64,000 nucleotides of DNA from Neoroseomonas oryzicola (lineage in GTDB: Bacteria > Pseudomonadota > Alphaproteobacteria > Acetobacterales > Acetobacteraceae): contig NZ_JAAVUP010000001.1 of assembly GCF_012163135.1 (NCBI RefSeq), positions 1,178,001-1,242,000 on the forward strand, in the 5' to 3' direction. Below, piece by piece: positions 7,378 through 15,899 of this stretch (the stretch's first letter is position 1; every line of letters begins with the position of its first letter). The position numbers and the translations under genes were made by a program. The notes beneath the pieces are model-generated. The model was not told the origin of the DNA, made no database searches, and saw only the letters and a program-made list of their open reading frames with translations.

Positions 7378-8471
7378 CGGCCAGCCCAGACGCGCGAAGG
7401 GATGAAGACCTCGCCGGCCATCAGCTTGCGCGCAGTGCGCAGCGTGCCGCCGCCCAGCACCTCGACATTCTCGTTGCCGGTACGGCGCGTGCTGATCACC
7501 GCTTCCATCTGCCCGGTCGGGTGTTCCAGCACCACCATTTCGCGTTCGTTCGGTCCGATGCGCGCCATCCCGTCCGCGACCGTGCCCGGCAGCATCGTCG
7601 CGGTGGCGATGCAGATGCCGCCCGTCACCGCCATAGCCTCATGGCAGGCGAGCGGCGTGAAGTAGCGCGCGGCGATGCCCGACCCGCCCGCCGGTTCGGC
7701 GACCATCGCGAATTTCGGGATCACGCGCCCCTCCGCGTCACCCATGCCCATGGCGAGCGACGCGGCGCGGCGGATGCGCTCGATCCGCGCCATGAAGTCC
7801 TTGTCGGCGTCGAGCTCCTTCGCACTCTCCCGCGCCGTCTTGCCGAGGTCCGCCGCGCGCGCGATCACCACCGGCATGCAGACATCGAGGCAGGTGACCT
7901 CCACCCCCTCGATCACGTCCTTCATGTTGCCGGTCGGCGCCAGCTTGCCTGTCGCCCCGCCCACCGCATCGGCGAAGTTCAGCACGATGGGTGCGGCCGT
8001 GCCGGGCACGCCGGCGATCGCCGTATCGCCCTCATAGGTCACCTTGCCGCCGGGCGTCTGCACCACCGCATCGATCAGCGCGCCGGTGTTCACCGCGCGG
8101 ATCAGCACGCTGGTCTCGCCATCCTGCGCCGGGACCAGCCCCTTCTCGATCGCGAAGGGTCCGATGCCCGCCAGCATGTTCCCGCAGGTCGGCCCGAAAT
8201 CGACGAAGGCCTTGTCCACCGACACCTGCGCGAACAGGTAGTCGACCTGCTGCTTCTCCCCCATCGCGGCCGGGGAGACGATGCAGACCTTGCTCGTTAG
8301 CGTCGTCGCGCCGCCAAGGCCGTCGATCTGCCGCGCATCGGGCGATCCCATGGCCGCGAGCAGAACCTGCGCGATCCCCTCCCGGCTTTCCGGCAGGTCG
8401 GAGGCGAGGAAATAGGGGCCGCGGCTGGTGCCGCCGCGCATCAGGGTGCAGGGGATCGCGGTCTGGGTCAT
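7374..8471 (-). CDS. PrpF family isomerase, 4-oxalomesaconate tautomerase-like
   Basis: A 365-residue cytoplasmic protein of the PrpF family, which shares the diaminopimelate-epimerase fold and moves a double bond in substrates such as methylaconitate or 4-oxalomesaconate. PCTLMRGGTSRGPYF near the N-terminus, GGATTLTSKVCIV and FGPTCGNMLAGIGPFAIE carry the signature, with a Cys at the usual active-site place. TGGICIATATMLPGTVA is the second-domain match. The sequence looks nearer GalD (gallate pathway) than PrpF (2-methylcitrate cycle), and no prpC or acnD is nearby. It is divergent from rluC and overlaps the DUF188 gene by 4 nt. Confidence 0.85.
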   Translation of the reverse strand: MTQTAIPCTLMRGGTSRGPYFLASDLPESREGIAQVLLAAMGSPDARQIDGLGGATTLTSKVCIVSPAAMGEKQQVDYLFAQVSVDKAFVDFGPTCGNMLAGIGPFAIEKGLVPAQDGETSVLIRAVNTGALIDAVVQTPGGKVTYEGDTAIAGVPGTAAPIVLNFADAVGGATGKLAPTGNMKDVIEGVEVTCLDVCMPVVIARAADLGKTARESAKELDADKDFMARIERIRRAASLAMGMGDAEGRVIPKFAMVAEPAGGSGIAARYFTPLACHEAMAVTGGICIATATMLPGTVADGMARIGPNEREMVVLEHPTGQMEAVISTRRTGNENVEVLGGGTLRTARKLMAGEVFIPSRVWAGR

Positions 8472-8539
8472 GGGGCCGGACGATAGGCCCGCCCCGGGCA
8501 GTCGTCAGCACCCCCCGCGAAGCCGTGCTATAGGGCGCC

Positions 8540-9514
8540 ATGCCCGTCACCACCCGTACCGTCCGCCCCGCGGATGGCGAGATCCGCCTCGATCGCTGGT
8601 TCCACCGCCACTTCCCCGCCCTCACGCAAGGGGCGCTGCAGAAGATGCTGCGGTCCGGCCAGATCCGCGTCGATGGCAAGCGCGCCGAGTCCAATACCCG
8701 CCTGGTCCCCGGCCAGGTCCTCCGCATCCCCCCCATGCCCGACGCGCCGGCGCCCAAGGCCGAACCCAAGCCGATCGACCCACGGGAGGCCGCCGCCCTC
8801 GAACGTCTGGTGATCTACCGCGACGATTCGGTCATCGCCCTCGACAAGCCGCAGGGCATGCCGGTGCAGGGCGGGCCGGGCATCGCGAAGCACATCGACG
8901 GCATGCTCGACGCGCTGCGCTTCGGCAACGAGGAACGCCCCCGCCTGGTGCATCGGCTCGACCGCGACACGACCGGCGTGCTGCTGCTCGCGCGCACCCC
9001 GGCGGCGGCGTCGAAGCTCGCCGCGGCCTTCCGCGGGCGCGACGCGGAGAAGACCTACTGGGCCATCGTCGTCGGCCGGCCGCATCCGCTCGAAGGCCGC
9101 ATCGACATGCCGCTGGCCAAGCATGCCGGCGGCCATGGCGAACGCGTCGTCCCGTCGGACGCGAAGGACGCCGCGCGCGCCGTGACGCTGTTCCGCACCA
9201 TCGATTCAGCGCAGAAGCAGGCGGCGCTGCTGGAACTGACGCCGCTCACCGGCCGCACGCACCAGCTGCGCGTCCACTGCGCCTCGGCGCTGAAATGCCC
9301 GATCCTCGGGGACGGCAAGTATGGCGGGGCGGCCGCGCATCCCGAGGGCTTCGGCGACCGCAGCCTGCACCTGCACGCCCGCGCCCTGCGGGTGCCGCAC
9401 CCCGAGGGCGGCATGCTGGAACTCGCAGCCCCCCTGCCGCCGCACATGAAGGACACCTTCGCCTTCCTCGGCTTCGACCGGCCGCGCACGCCCTCCTGCC
9501 GGCGGGTGCGCTGA
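8540..9514 (+). CDS. rluC: Pseudouridine synthase, RluC/RluA family
   Basis: A 324-residue enzyme that makes pseudouridine in 23S rRNA. An S4 RNA-binding domain covers about residues 14-70, and the catalytic domain carries HRLDRDTTGVLLLA with the catalytic Asp. LTGRTHQLRVHCA and PILGDGKYGG are the conserved late motifs. A TATAG-like -10 element sits just before the start at 8530. It is divergent from the PrpF-family gene and is followed 10 bp later by an AsmA-like gene. RluC against RluD assignment rests on overall pattern and the nearby ATP12 gene, which is a common alphaproteobacterial arrangement. Confidence 0.88.
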   Translation: MPVTTRTVRPADGEIRLDRWFHRHFPALTQGALQKMLRSGQIRVDGKRAESNTRLVPGQVLRIPPMPDAPAPKAEPKPIDPREAAALERLVIYRDDSVIALDKPQGMPVQGGPGIAKHIDGMLDALRFGNEERPRLVHRLDRDTTGVLLLARTPAAASKLAAAFRGRDAEKTYWAIVVGRPHPLEGRIDMPLAKHAGGHGERVVPSDAKDAARAVTLFRTIDSAQKQAALLELTPLTGRTHQLRVHCASALKCPILGDGKYGGAAAHPEGFGDRSLHLHARALRVPHPEGGMLELAAPLPPHMKDTFAFLGFDRPRTPSCRRVR

Positions 9515-9524
9515 GGCGCCGGCG

Positions 9525-12020
9525 ATGCAGGCCCTGAAATGGGCCGGGGGCATCCTCCTCGGCCTGGTACTCCTCGCCATCGGCGGCGTCGTCGCGCTGA
9601 CCATGGCGCTCGATGCCGGCGCGCTGTCGCCGCGCATCCTCGCCGCGATCGAGGCCTCGACCGGCCGGGTGGCGACGCTCGGCGCCGTATCGCTGCGCCC
9701 CGGCCTGTCCCCGCGCGTCGAGGTCCAGGGCGCCACCCTGGCCAACCTGCCCGGCGGCTCGCGGCCGGAAATGGCGACGATCCGCCGGCTCGAGGTCCGC
9801 CTCGCCCTGCTGCCCCTGCTGCGCGGCGACGTCCGCATCGAGGGGATCGAGATCGACGGCGCCGACATCCTTCTCGAGCGTACGGCCGGAGGCGCGCCGA
9901 ACTGGCTGTTCCGTGCGGCGCCACGCGACCCCGCGCCCACCGCCCCCGCCACCCCCGCGCGGCCGGCCACCGCCGCCCGGCCGATGGTGATCGAGGAGAT
10001 CATCCTCACCGACAGCCGCATCACCCTGCCCGATCCGCGTCTCGGCATCGTCGCGGTCGCCCGCGCACGGGTGGAAGGCATCGGCAGCGGCCGCCCGCCG
10101 GGGCTCGCGGCACGCATCGGCGTGCTTGGCCTCACCGCCACCATCGAGGGCGACGCCTGGCCCGAGGGCGACGCGATCGGTGCGATCCGCGGCAGCCTCG
10201 TCGCCGGCGGCAACCGAATCGGCGTCGAGGGACGCCCCGGCACCTCGCTGCGCGTGACCCTCGCCCTGCCCGAGCCAGCCGGGCTGCGCCCGTTGCTCGC
10301 CGCGCTGGTCCCCGGGCTGCCCGAGGCGGCGCCGCTGCCACCGGTCGAGGCCGCCTTCACCCTCGACGCCACGCTGCGCCCCACGGAGGTCACGGCGACC
10401 TTCGGCGCGGCCGATCTCGGCGCGCTGCGCGAGGGCCTCGCGCTGACCCGCGCGAGCCTCAGCGCGCCGGCTCTCGATCAGCCCGCCGAGCTGCGGATCG
10501 AGGCGACGCGCGCAGGACTCGCCGTCGCCTCGACAATCCGGATCGAGACGCCCGCGGCGCTGCTCGCCGACCGCCCCGTCTCCGCGCTGGTCGAGGCCGC
10601 GGCGGCCGGCGCGACGCTGCGCGCCGAGGGGCGCATCGAGGCGCCGCTCGGCCGGTCCGGCGGCACCGCCGCGCTGCGCCTGGCCATCCCGGACCTCGCC
10701 GCGCTCGCGCCGCTGCTGCCGGACCCGCCGCCGCTGACGGATCTCGACATCGAGGCCGACCTCACCTTGCCCGCCGGGCTCGACGGCGAGATCCGCGTCC
10801 GGCGCTTCCGCGTCGCCTCGCCGCTGCTGACCGCGGAAGGCGACCTGGCGCTGCGGCCGGGCAGGCCGCTCGGCGTCACGGGCCGCATCGCGGCGACCAA
10901 CGCGGATCTCGACACGCTGGGCGAGCGGCTCGCCGCCCGTGCCGCGACCGGGGCACCGGCGGCCGCACCCTCCCCTGCGCCGACATCCGCACCGGCAGCC
11001 GCCCCCGCCCCATCGCGTTCGGGCGAACGCCGCGTCATCCCCGACATCCCGCTGCCGATCGCCGCGGTGCGCGCCTATCAGGGCCGCGTCGCGGTCTCGG
11101 CCACCGAACTGATCCTCGGCGGCGCGGCCTGGCGGGAGGTGCGGGGCACGCTCGCGATCGCGGATGGCGTGGCGCATCTCACCCCCTTCGCCGCCGTGAC
11201 GCCGGGCGGGCCCGTGCAGGGGCAGGTGACGATCGACGCCGCGCAATCGCCGCCGGCGATAGCCTTCGCGATCCAGAGCGACGGCGCGGGCCTCGACCTC
11301 GCCGCGCTGCGCATTGCCCGGCACGAAGCCGCAAGCATCCACGGCCGCGCCCAGATCCGGATCGAGGGCCATGGCCGCGGCGCCACCACCCGCGCCCTCG
11401 CCGGCACGCTGACCGGGGAAGCCGGCCTCGCGCTGGTGAACGGGCGGCTCGACCGCGCGGGCATGCTGCGGCTCGGGCCGGATCTGCTCGGGCTGCTGCT
11501 GCCGGGAGCGCCGCAGGAGGGGCTGGACCTGCGCTGCTTCGCCGTGCGGATCAGCGCGGAGGACGGGATGGCCACGACGCAGGCGCTGCTCGCCGAGACC
11601 TCGGCCGGGCGCATCGAGGGTTCCGTGGCGGTGAACCTGCGATCCGAGGCGATCGCCGCACGCCTGCTGCCCGACGTCACGCTGCTCGGCGTGCGGGTGC
11701 GCGCGCCGGTCGGCGTGGGCGGCACCCTCGCCGCGCCGCGCATCGGCGCCGAGCCGGCGCGCGCCCTCGCCCAGGTTGTCGAGGACACGGTCGCGAACCG
11801 GCTCTGGCGCGATCCGACGGTGGAATGGCTGCGGGGGCGGATCGCCGGGGGGCATCCCGCCGGGGATTGCGCGGCGCAGCTGCGCCTGGCGCGCTTCGGC
11901 GCCGACGGCCCGGTGCCGCCGCCGCAGGAGATCGTCCCCGGCGTGCCGCGCGAATTGCAGGGCACGACGCAGGAATTGCTACGCGGCCTCGGCGGGCTGT
12001 TCGGCGGCGGGCGGCGGTAG
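9525..12020 (+). CDS. AsmA family protein
   Basis: An 831-residue protein with one N-terminal transmembrane helix (GGILLGLVLLAIGGVVALTM) and a long periplasmic body. AsmA-like repeats such as GRVATLGAVSLRPGLSPRVE at the start and VNGRLDRAGMLRLG and IEGSVAVNLRSE near residues 640-710 match the AsmA C-terminal domain. Family members bridge the envelope and help move phospholipid or affect outer-membrane assembly. A low-complexity Ala/Pro linker lies at about residues 470-495. The very long frames on other strands here are composition artefacts. It starts 10 bp after rluC and is likely in the same transcript. Confidence 0.85.
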   Translation: MQALKWAGGILLGLVLLAIGGVVALTMALDAGALSPRILAAIEASTGRVATLGAVSLRPGLSPRVEVQGATLANLPGGSRPEMATIRRLEVRLALLPLLRGDVRIEGIEIDGADILLERTAGGAPNWLFRAAPRDPAPTAPATPARPATAARPMVIEEIILTDSRITLPDPRLGIVAVARARVEGIGSGRPPGLAARIGVLGLTATIEGDAWPEGDAIGAIRGSLVAGGNRIGVEGRPGTSLRVTLALPEPAGLRPLLAALVPGLPEAAPLPPVEAAFTLDATLRPTEVTATFGAADLGALREGLALTRASLSAPALDQPAELRIEATRAGLAVASTIRIETPAALLADRPVSALVEAAAAGATLRAEGRIEAPLGRSGGTAALRLAIPDLAALAPLLPDPPPLTDLDIEADLTLPAGLDGEIRVRRFRVASPLLTAEGDLALRPGRPLGVTGRIAATNADLDTLGERLAARAATGAPAAAPSPAPTSAPAAAPAPSRSGERRVIPDIPLPIAAVRAYQGRVAVSATELILGGAAWREVRGTLAIADGVAHLTPFAAVTPGGPVQGQVTIDAAQSPPAIAFAIQSDGAGLDLAALRIARHEAASIHGRAQIRIEGHGRGATTRALAGTLTGEAGLALVNGRLDRAGMLRLGPDLLGLLLPGAPQEGLDLRCFAVRISAEDGMATTQALLAETSAGRIEGSVAVNLRSEAIAARLLPDVTLLGVRVRAPVGVGGTLAAPRIGAEPARALAQVVEDTVANRLWRDPTVEWLRGRIAGGHPAGDCAAQLRLARFGADGPVPPPQEIVPGVPRELQGTTQELLRGLGGLFGGGRR

Positions 12021-12082
12021 AGCCCGCGCCCGAACGGGAGTACAGGCACGGCATGACACGCGCCGAAGACCCGCACGCCCAG

Positions 12083-12180
12083 CGGCCCGAAGGGCCGAGG
12101 CCGCGAAGGCGGCCCGCGGCACGTGCCGCGAAGGCAGGGCCGATGGATGCCGGCCGCCCGCCGTCTGAGGGCCACGAAAG
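12083..12180 (+). repeat. Diverged copy of the start-codon-proximal repeat
   Basis: This spacer between the AsmA-like gene and the ATP12 gene holds a stem (CGGCCC-GAA-GGGCCG) and ends with GTCTGAGGGCCACGAAAG immediately before the ATP12 ATG. The last 50 bases resemble the ends of the tandem units at 17116-17394, which also abut a start codon. The GAGGG inside it is positioned to act as the ribosome binding site. Confidence 0.6.
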
Positions 12181-12888
12181 ATGAAACGCTTCTGGGACAA
12201 CGCCGTCGCCGTGACACGGCCCGAGGGCGGCCACGCCGTCCTGCTCGACGGACGTCCGCTGCGGCTGCCCGGCGGCAAGCCGCTCGCCACCGCCTCCGGC
12301 CCGCTGGCCGAGGCCATCGCCGCCGAATGGCAGGCGGCGGGCGAAGCCAAGGGCGGCGAGATGACGATGGAGCATGTGCCGCTCACGCGCCTGCTCGGCA
12401 CCGCGCAGGACCGCGTCGCGCCGGATCCCGCGGCGATGGTCGCGGGCCTCGCGAAGTATGGCGAGACCGACCTGCTCTGCTACCGCGCCGACGATCCGGC
12501 GCTCGCCGAGTTGCAGTCGCGCGAGTGGCAGCCGCTGCTCGACTGGGCCGCGGCGGTACACGGCGCGCCGCTGACCGTCACCGCCGGGCTGATGCCCGTC
12601 ACGCAGCCGGAAGCGAGCCTCGCCGCGCTGCGCGACGCGGTCGCGGCGCATCGCGCGGAGGAACTCGCGGCCCTCGGCGTCGCCGTGCCCTCGCTCGGCA
12701 GCCTGGTGCTCGGGCTCGCGCTCTCGGCTGGCCGGATCGCGGCCGCGGAGGCGCATCGCCTCGCGGTCATCGACGAGGTGTTCCAGGAACGCCGCTGGGG
12801 CGAGGATCCCGAACGCCTCGAACGCCGCGCCCGGGCCGCGCAGGAGCTGGCGCTGGCCGAGCGCTTCCTCGCGCTGGTGCGGGCATGA
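12181..12888 (+). CDS. ATP12 family F1-ATPase assembly chaperone
   Basis: A 235-residue protein of the ATP12 family, which binds the F1 alpha subunit during ATP synthase assembly in alphaproteobacteria and mitochondria. MKRFWDNAVAV and the LLDGRPLRLPGGKPLA segment mark the N-terminal domain; MTMEHVPLTRLLGTAQDRV and the AAVHGAPLTVTAGLMPV region are the conserved core. The usual family length is about 230-260. Its ribosome site lies within a dispersed repeat. The stop overlaps the acylphosphatase start as ATGA, so the two are coupled. Finding ATP12 near rluC supports an alphaproteobacterial host. Confidence 0.93.
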   Translation: MKRFWDNAVAVTRPEGGHAVLLDGRPLRLPGGKPLATASGPLAEAIAAEWQAAGEAKGGEMTMEHVPLTRLLGTAQDRVAPDPAAMVAGLAKYGETDLLCYRADDPALAELQSREWQPLLDWAAAVHGAPLTVTAGLMPVTQPEASLAALRDAVAAHRAEELAALGVAVPSLGSLVLGLALSAGRIAAAEAHRLAVIDEVFQERRWGEDPERLERRARAAQELALAERFLALVRA

Positions 12889-13160
12889 GCGCGCGCATCG
12901 TCATCATCACCGGCCGCGTCCAGGGCGTCGGCTATCGCGACTGGATGGTGATCGAGGCCGAGCGCCTCGGCGTGCATGGCTGGGTGCGCAACCGCCGCGA
13001 CGGCGCGGTGGAGGCGCTGGTCGCCGGCGAGGAAGCGGCGGTGCAGGCGCTGCTGCTGCTCTGCCGCCGCGGCCCGGTCATGGCGCGCGTCGAGGACATC
13101 GCCGAGGATTTCGCCGAGGCGCCCGCCGAGCCCGGCTTCCGCCGCCTGCCGACCGGATAG
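12885..13160 (+). CDS. acyP: Acylphosphatase
   Basis: A 91-residue cytosolic enzyme that hydrolyses acyl phosphates such as carbamoyl phosphate. The motif GRVQGVGYRDW holds the phosphate-binding loop with catalytic Arg18, and WVRNRRDGAVEA holds catalytic Asn36. Length matches the family. The start is fixed by the ATGA overlap with the ATP12 gene. It is followed 3 bp later by the M20 peptidase gene, so ATP12, acylphosphatase and peptidase probably form one operon, though no shared pathway is evident. Confidence 0.95.
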   Translation: MSARIVIITGRVQGVGYRDWMVIEAERLGVHGWVRNRRDGAVEALVAGEEAAVQALLLLCRRGPVMARVEDIAEDFAEAPAEPGFRRLPTG

Positions 13161-13163
13161 GAC

Positions 13164-14297
13164 ATGCACGACCTCACGACCGAAGCCTTGCTCGACGCCG
13201 TCCGCGGATGGGTCGAGATCGAGAGCCCGACCAACGACGCCGCCGGCGTGAACCGCGTCGCGGACCATGCCGAAGGCCTGCTGCGCGGCATCGGCGCGGC
13301 GATCGAGCGAACCCCGGGCCGCGACGGCTATGGCGACATCCTGATCGGCCGCGTGGCGGGCGCGGAACCAGGTCCGGGCCTGCTGCTGCTCGGCCACATC
13401 GATACCGTGCACCAGCGCGGGACCTTCGCGTATCGCCGCGAGGGCGACCGCGCCTATGGCCCGGGCATCTACGACATGAAGGGCGGCAATGCGATGGCGG
13501 TCGCGGCGCTGCAGCACCTGCACGCGACCGACCGTCGCCCGCGCCTGCCGGTCAGCGTCATGATGATCCCGGACGAGGAGGTGGGCAGCCCCTCCTCCCG
13601 CGCCGCCATCGAGGCGGAGGCCCTGCGTCATCGCGCCGCGCTGGTGGTCGAGCCCTCCGGCGAAGGCGGCAAGTTCACCGTCGCGCGGCACGGCATCGCG
13701 CGCTGGCACCTGCGCACCCTGGGCCGTCCCGCCCATGCCGGCGCCTATCATGCCGAGGGGCGTTCCGCGGTGCGCGAGATGGCGCACCACATCCTGGCAC
13801 TCGAGGCGCTCACCGACCATCCGCGCAACTTCTTCGTCAACATCGGTATCGTGCAGGGCGGCACGCACGAGAACATGGTCCCCGCCGAATGCCGCGCCAT
13901 CTGCTACGCGCTAGTGCCGACGGCGGTCGAGGAGCGCGAGCTGCGCGAGGCCGTGCACGCCCTGCCCCAGCATGACCCCGACGTCTTCACCGAGGTGACG
14001 GCCGGCCTCGGTCGCCCGCCCTTCGGCAAGACGCCGGCGATCCAGGCGCTCTACGACCACGCCGCGGCGCTGGCACGGGAGGCGGGACTTCCCTCGGCCG
14101 GGGAACGCATCGCGGGCGGCGGGTCGGACGGCAACTTCACCGGCGCGCTCGGCGTGCCGACGCTCGACGGCCTCGGCGTCATCGGCGGCGGTCCGCATAC
14201 GCGGGAGGAATTCGTCGAGCTGCGCTGCCTCGTGCCCCGCACCCGGCTGCTGGCGCGGCTGTTCGAGACGCTGGGGCCCGGCACCGCGGGGCTCTGA
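13164..14297 (+). CDS. M20 family metallopeptidase (carboxypeptidase G2-like)
   Basis: A 377-residue dizinc hydrolase. Metal ligands and catalytic residues appear in order: GHIDTV (His, Asp), GIYDMKGG (bridging Asp), PDEEVGS (catalytic Glu and ligand Glu), EPSG (Glu) and GGGPHTREE (His). The dimerisation insert runs from about residue 175 to 290. There is no signal peptide, unlike secreted carboxypeptidase G2, so it acts in the cytoplasm on a peptide or N-acyl amino acid. It is the last gene of the ATP12-acyP group and is followed by a hairpin at 14308-14332. Substrate is not known. Confidence 0.88.
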   Translation: MHDLTTEALLDAVRGWVEIESPTNDAAGVNRVADHAEGLLRGIGAAIERTPGRDGYGDILIGRVAGAEPGPGLLLLGHIDTVHQRGTFAYRREGDRAYGPGIYDMKGGNAMAVAALQHLHATDRRPRLPVSVMMIPDEEVGSPSSRAAIEAEALRHRAALVVEPSGEGGKFTVARHGIARWHLRTLGRPAHAGAYHAEGRSAVREMAHHILALEALTDHPRNFFVNIGIVQGGTHENMVPAECRAICYALVPTAVEERELREAVHALPQHDPDVFTEVTAGLGRPPFGKTPAIQALYDHAAALAREAGLPSAGERIAGGGSDGNFTGALGVPTLDGLGVIGGGPHTREEFVELRCLVPRTRLLARLFETLGPGTAGL

Positions 14298-14307
14298 GAG
14301 AACACAC

Positions 14308-14332
14308 GGCTCCGTGACATCGTCACGGGGCC
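14308..14332 (+). terminator. Hairpin after the M20 peptidase gene
   Basis: An 11-bp stem with one G-T pair and an ATC loop (core CCGTGAC-ATC-GTCACGG) follows the M20 stop by 10 nt. There is no T-run, so it may be a Rho-linked end or a structure in the leader of the next gene. Confidence 0.4.
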
Positions 14333-14373
14333 GGTCCATCCTCCGCAGGCCGGGTCTGCGAGAGGAATCATCC

Positions 14374-15012
14374 ATTGCGTTGGAGATCATCGGCAGCGGC
14401 TTCGGACGCACCGGTACGGCATCGCTGAAACTGGCCCTCGAACGGCTCGGCTTCGGGCCCTGCCACCACATGCACGAGGTCTTCGCGAACCCGCCCCAGG
14501 TGCCGCACTGGCAGGCCGTCGCGGCCGGCAAGGCGGTCGACTGGGACACGGTCTTCGCCGGCTACCGGTCCCAGGTGGACTGGCCCGGCGCCCATGTCTG
14601 GCGTGAGCTCGCCGCGCATTTCCCCGACGCCAAGGTGATCCACTCGGTGCGGCCCGAGGAGTCGTGGTGGCGCAGCTTCTCCTCGACGATCGGGCGGCTC
14701 GCGGTGAAGCGGGACGCCCTGCCGCCCCTGCCCCCGCATGTCCATGACATGCTCCAGGCCGGGATCTCGATGGTGCAGGAACAGACCTTCGGCTGCCCCG
14801 CCGATGACCGTGAGGGCGTGCTCGCCGCCTATCGCAGGCGGGAAGCCGAGGTCCGCGCCGCCATCCCGCCCGGCCGCCTGCTGGTCTTCGACGTCGCGGA
14901 GGGCTGGGAGCCGCTCTGCCGCTTCCTCGGCGTGCCGGTGCCCGAGGAGCCCTTCCCGAAGGTCAATTCCAGCGAGGAGTTCTGGGAACCCCTCGGCGGT
15001 ACGCCGATCTAG
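14374..15012 (+). CDS. Sulfotransferase family protein, apparent ATT start
   Basis: A protein of about 212 residues with the P-loop-like 5'-PSB motif IIGSGFGRTGTASLKLAL and the acceptor-side FPDAKVIHSVRPEESWW, as in Sulfotransfer_4 proteins that use PAPS. Homologous proteins usually begin M-A-L-x-x-I-G-x-G-F-G-R-T-G-T; the aligned codon here is ATT at 14374, with an AGAGGA ribosome site 7 nt upstream. A TTG at 14380 is the next choice, and a GTG at 14314 would lie within the hairpin. The acceptor is unknown. Its end overlaps the convergent S49 peptidase gene by 4 bp. Confidence 0.78.
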   Translation: MALEIIGSGFGRTGTASLKLALERLGFGPCHHMHEVFANPPQVPHWQAVAAGKAVDWDTVFAGYRSQVDWPGAHVWRELAAHFPDAKVIHSVRPEESWWRSFSSTIGRLAVKRDALPPLPPHVHDMLQAGISMVQEQTFGCPADDREGVLAAYRRREAEVRAAIPPGRLLVFDVAEGWEPLCRFLGVPVPEEPFPKVNSSEEFWEPLGGTPI

Positions 15013-15824
15013 AGGCCAAGCCGCGCCCAGGCGGCGCGTTCCTCGACCGCATGGGCCACGGCCTCGGCGCCTTCCCGGGCGCCGGGGATCAGCCGCCAGG
15101 GGAAGCCGCGCTTGCGCTGGCCCAGCCGGATGATCTTCACCTTCTCCCCGAAGCGGCGCTTCGCCTCGCTCTCGGCATCGCCCAGCGCGTCGGCGAGGCC
15201 GAGCCCCACCGCATCGCGCCCGGTCCAGAAGCGGCCGGTGAAGAGCGTCTCCTCCGGCGACTTGAGCTTCGCGCCGCGCCGTTCCCGCACCCAGGACTTG
15301 AATTCCTCGTGCAACTTGGCGAGCAGGTCTTCGAGCCGCGCGACATCCTCCGCCCGTTCCGGCCGGAAGGGATCGAGGAAGGACTTCTCCTCCCCCGCCG
15401 TGCGCAACCGGCGCTCGACGCCGAGCCGCGCCATCGCCTCCCCGAAGCCAAATCCGGCGCTGATCACGCCGATGGACCCGAGGATCGAAGCCGGGTCGGC
15501 GACGATCTCGTCCGCCGCACAGGCGATCCAGTAGCCGCCCGAGGCCGCCGCATCCTCCACCACCGCGATGGCCGGGACCTTCTTCTCCTCGGCCAGGCGC
15601 CGGATCTGCCGCGCGATCAGCGAGGACTGCACCGGCGATCCGCCCGGCGAATTGATCACCAGCATCACGGCCGCGACACGCTTGAGGGAGAAGGCGCGCT
15701 CGAGCAGCGCCTGCACCCCGGCGGCATTGAGCCCGCCGGAGAGCGGATCGGGCCGCGCGGCGATCAGCCCGGCCAGGCGAACCAGCGCCACGCGCGGCGC
15801 GCGGTCGAGGAAGGGAATACGCAT
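15009..15824 (-). CDS. S49 family serine peptidase (SppA/SohB-like)
   Basis: A 271-residue peptidase of the signal-peptide-peptidase A family. INSPGGSPVQ is the oxyanion region, EDAAASGGYWIACAAD holds the catalytic Ser, and GSIGVISAGFGF follows it as in the family. The short form lacks an obvious N-terminal membrane anchor, though PRVALVRLAGLIAARP could associate with the membrane. Members cut remnant signal peptides or other membrane-released fragments. The C-terminus is basic (RKRGFPW). It is divergent from the flavin monooxygenase gene across 75 bp. Confidence 0.88.
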   Translation of the reverse strand: MRIPFLDRAPRVALVRLAGLIAARPDPLSGGLNAAGVQALLERAFSLKRVAAVMLVINSPGGSPVQSSLIARQIRRLAEEKKVPAIAVVEDAAASGGYWIACAADEIVADPASILGSIGVISAGFGFGEAMARLGVERRLRTAGEEKSFLDPFRPERAEDVARLEDLLAKLHEEFKSWVRERRGAKLKSPEETLFTGRFWTGRDAVGLGLADALGDAESEAKRRFGEKVKIIRLGQRKRGFPWRLIPGAREGAEAVAHAVEERAAWARLGL

Positions 15825-15899
15825 GCCCCATAGATGCCGACGCCGCGCCCCGCATCAAGCCGCCTTGCCGGTTCGCCGCCCCCGCGCTGCAATGCGCCC

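Noticed and set aside
6166..7665. A 499-codon plus-strand frame crossing the ends of rarA, crcB and the DUF188 gene
   Set aside because: It overlaps three well-supported genes in other frames and has no recognisable domain.
9246..12184. Very long frames on both strands over the AsmA-like gene (869 and 881 codons)
   Set aside because: They are Arg/Ala/Gly-rich with no motif, and the AsmA-like frame has a membrane helix, family motifs and proper spacing to rluC. High GC makes such shadows common.
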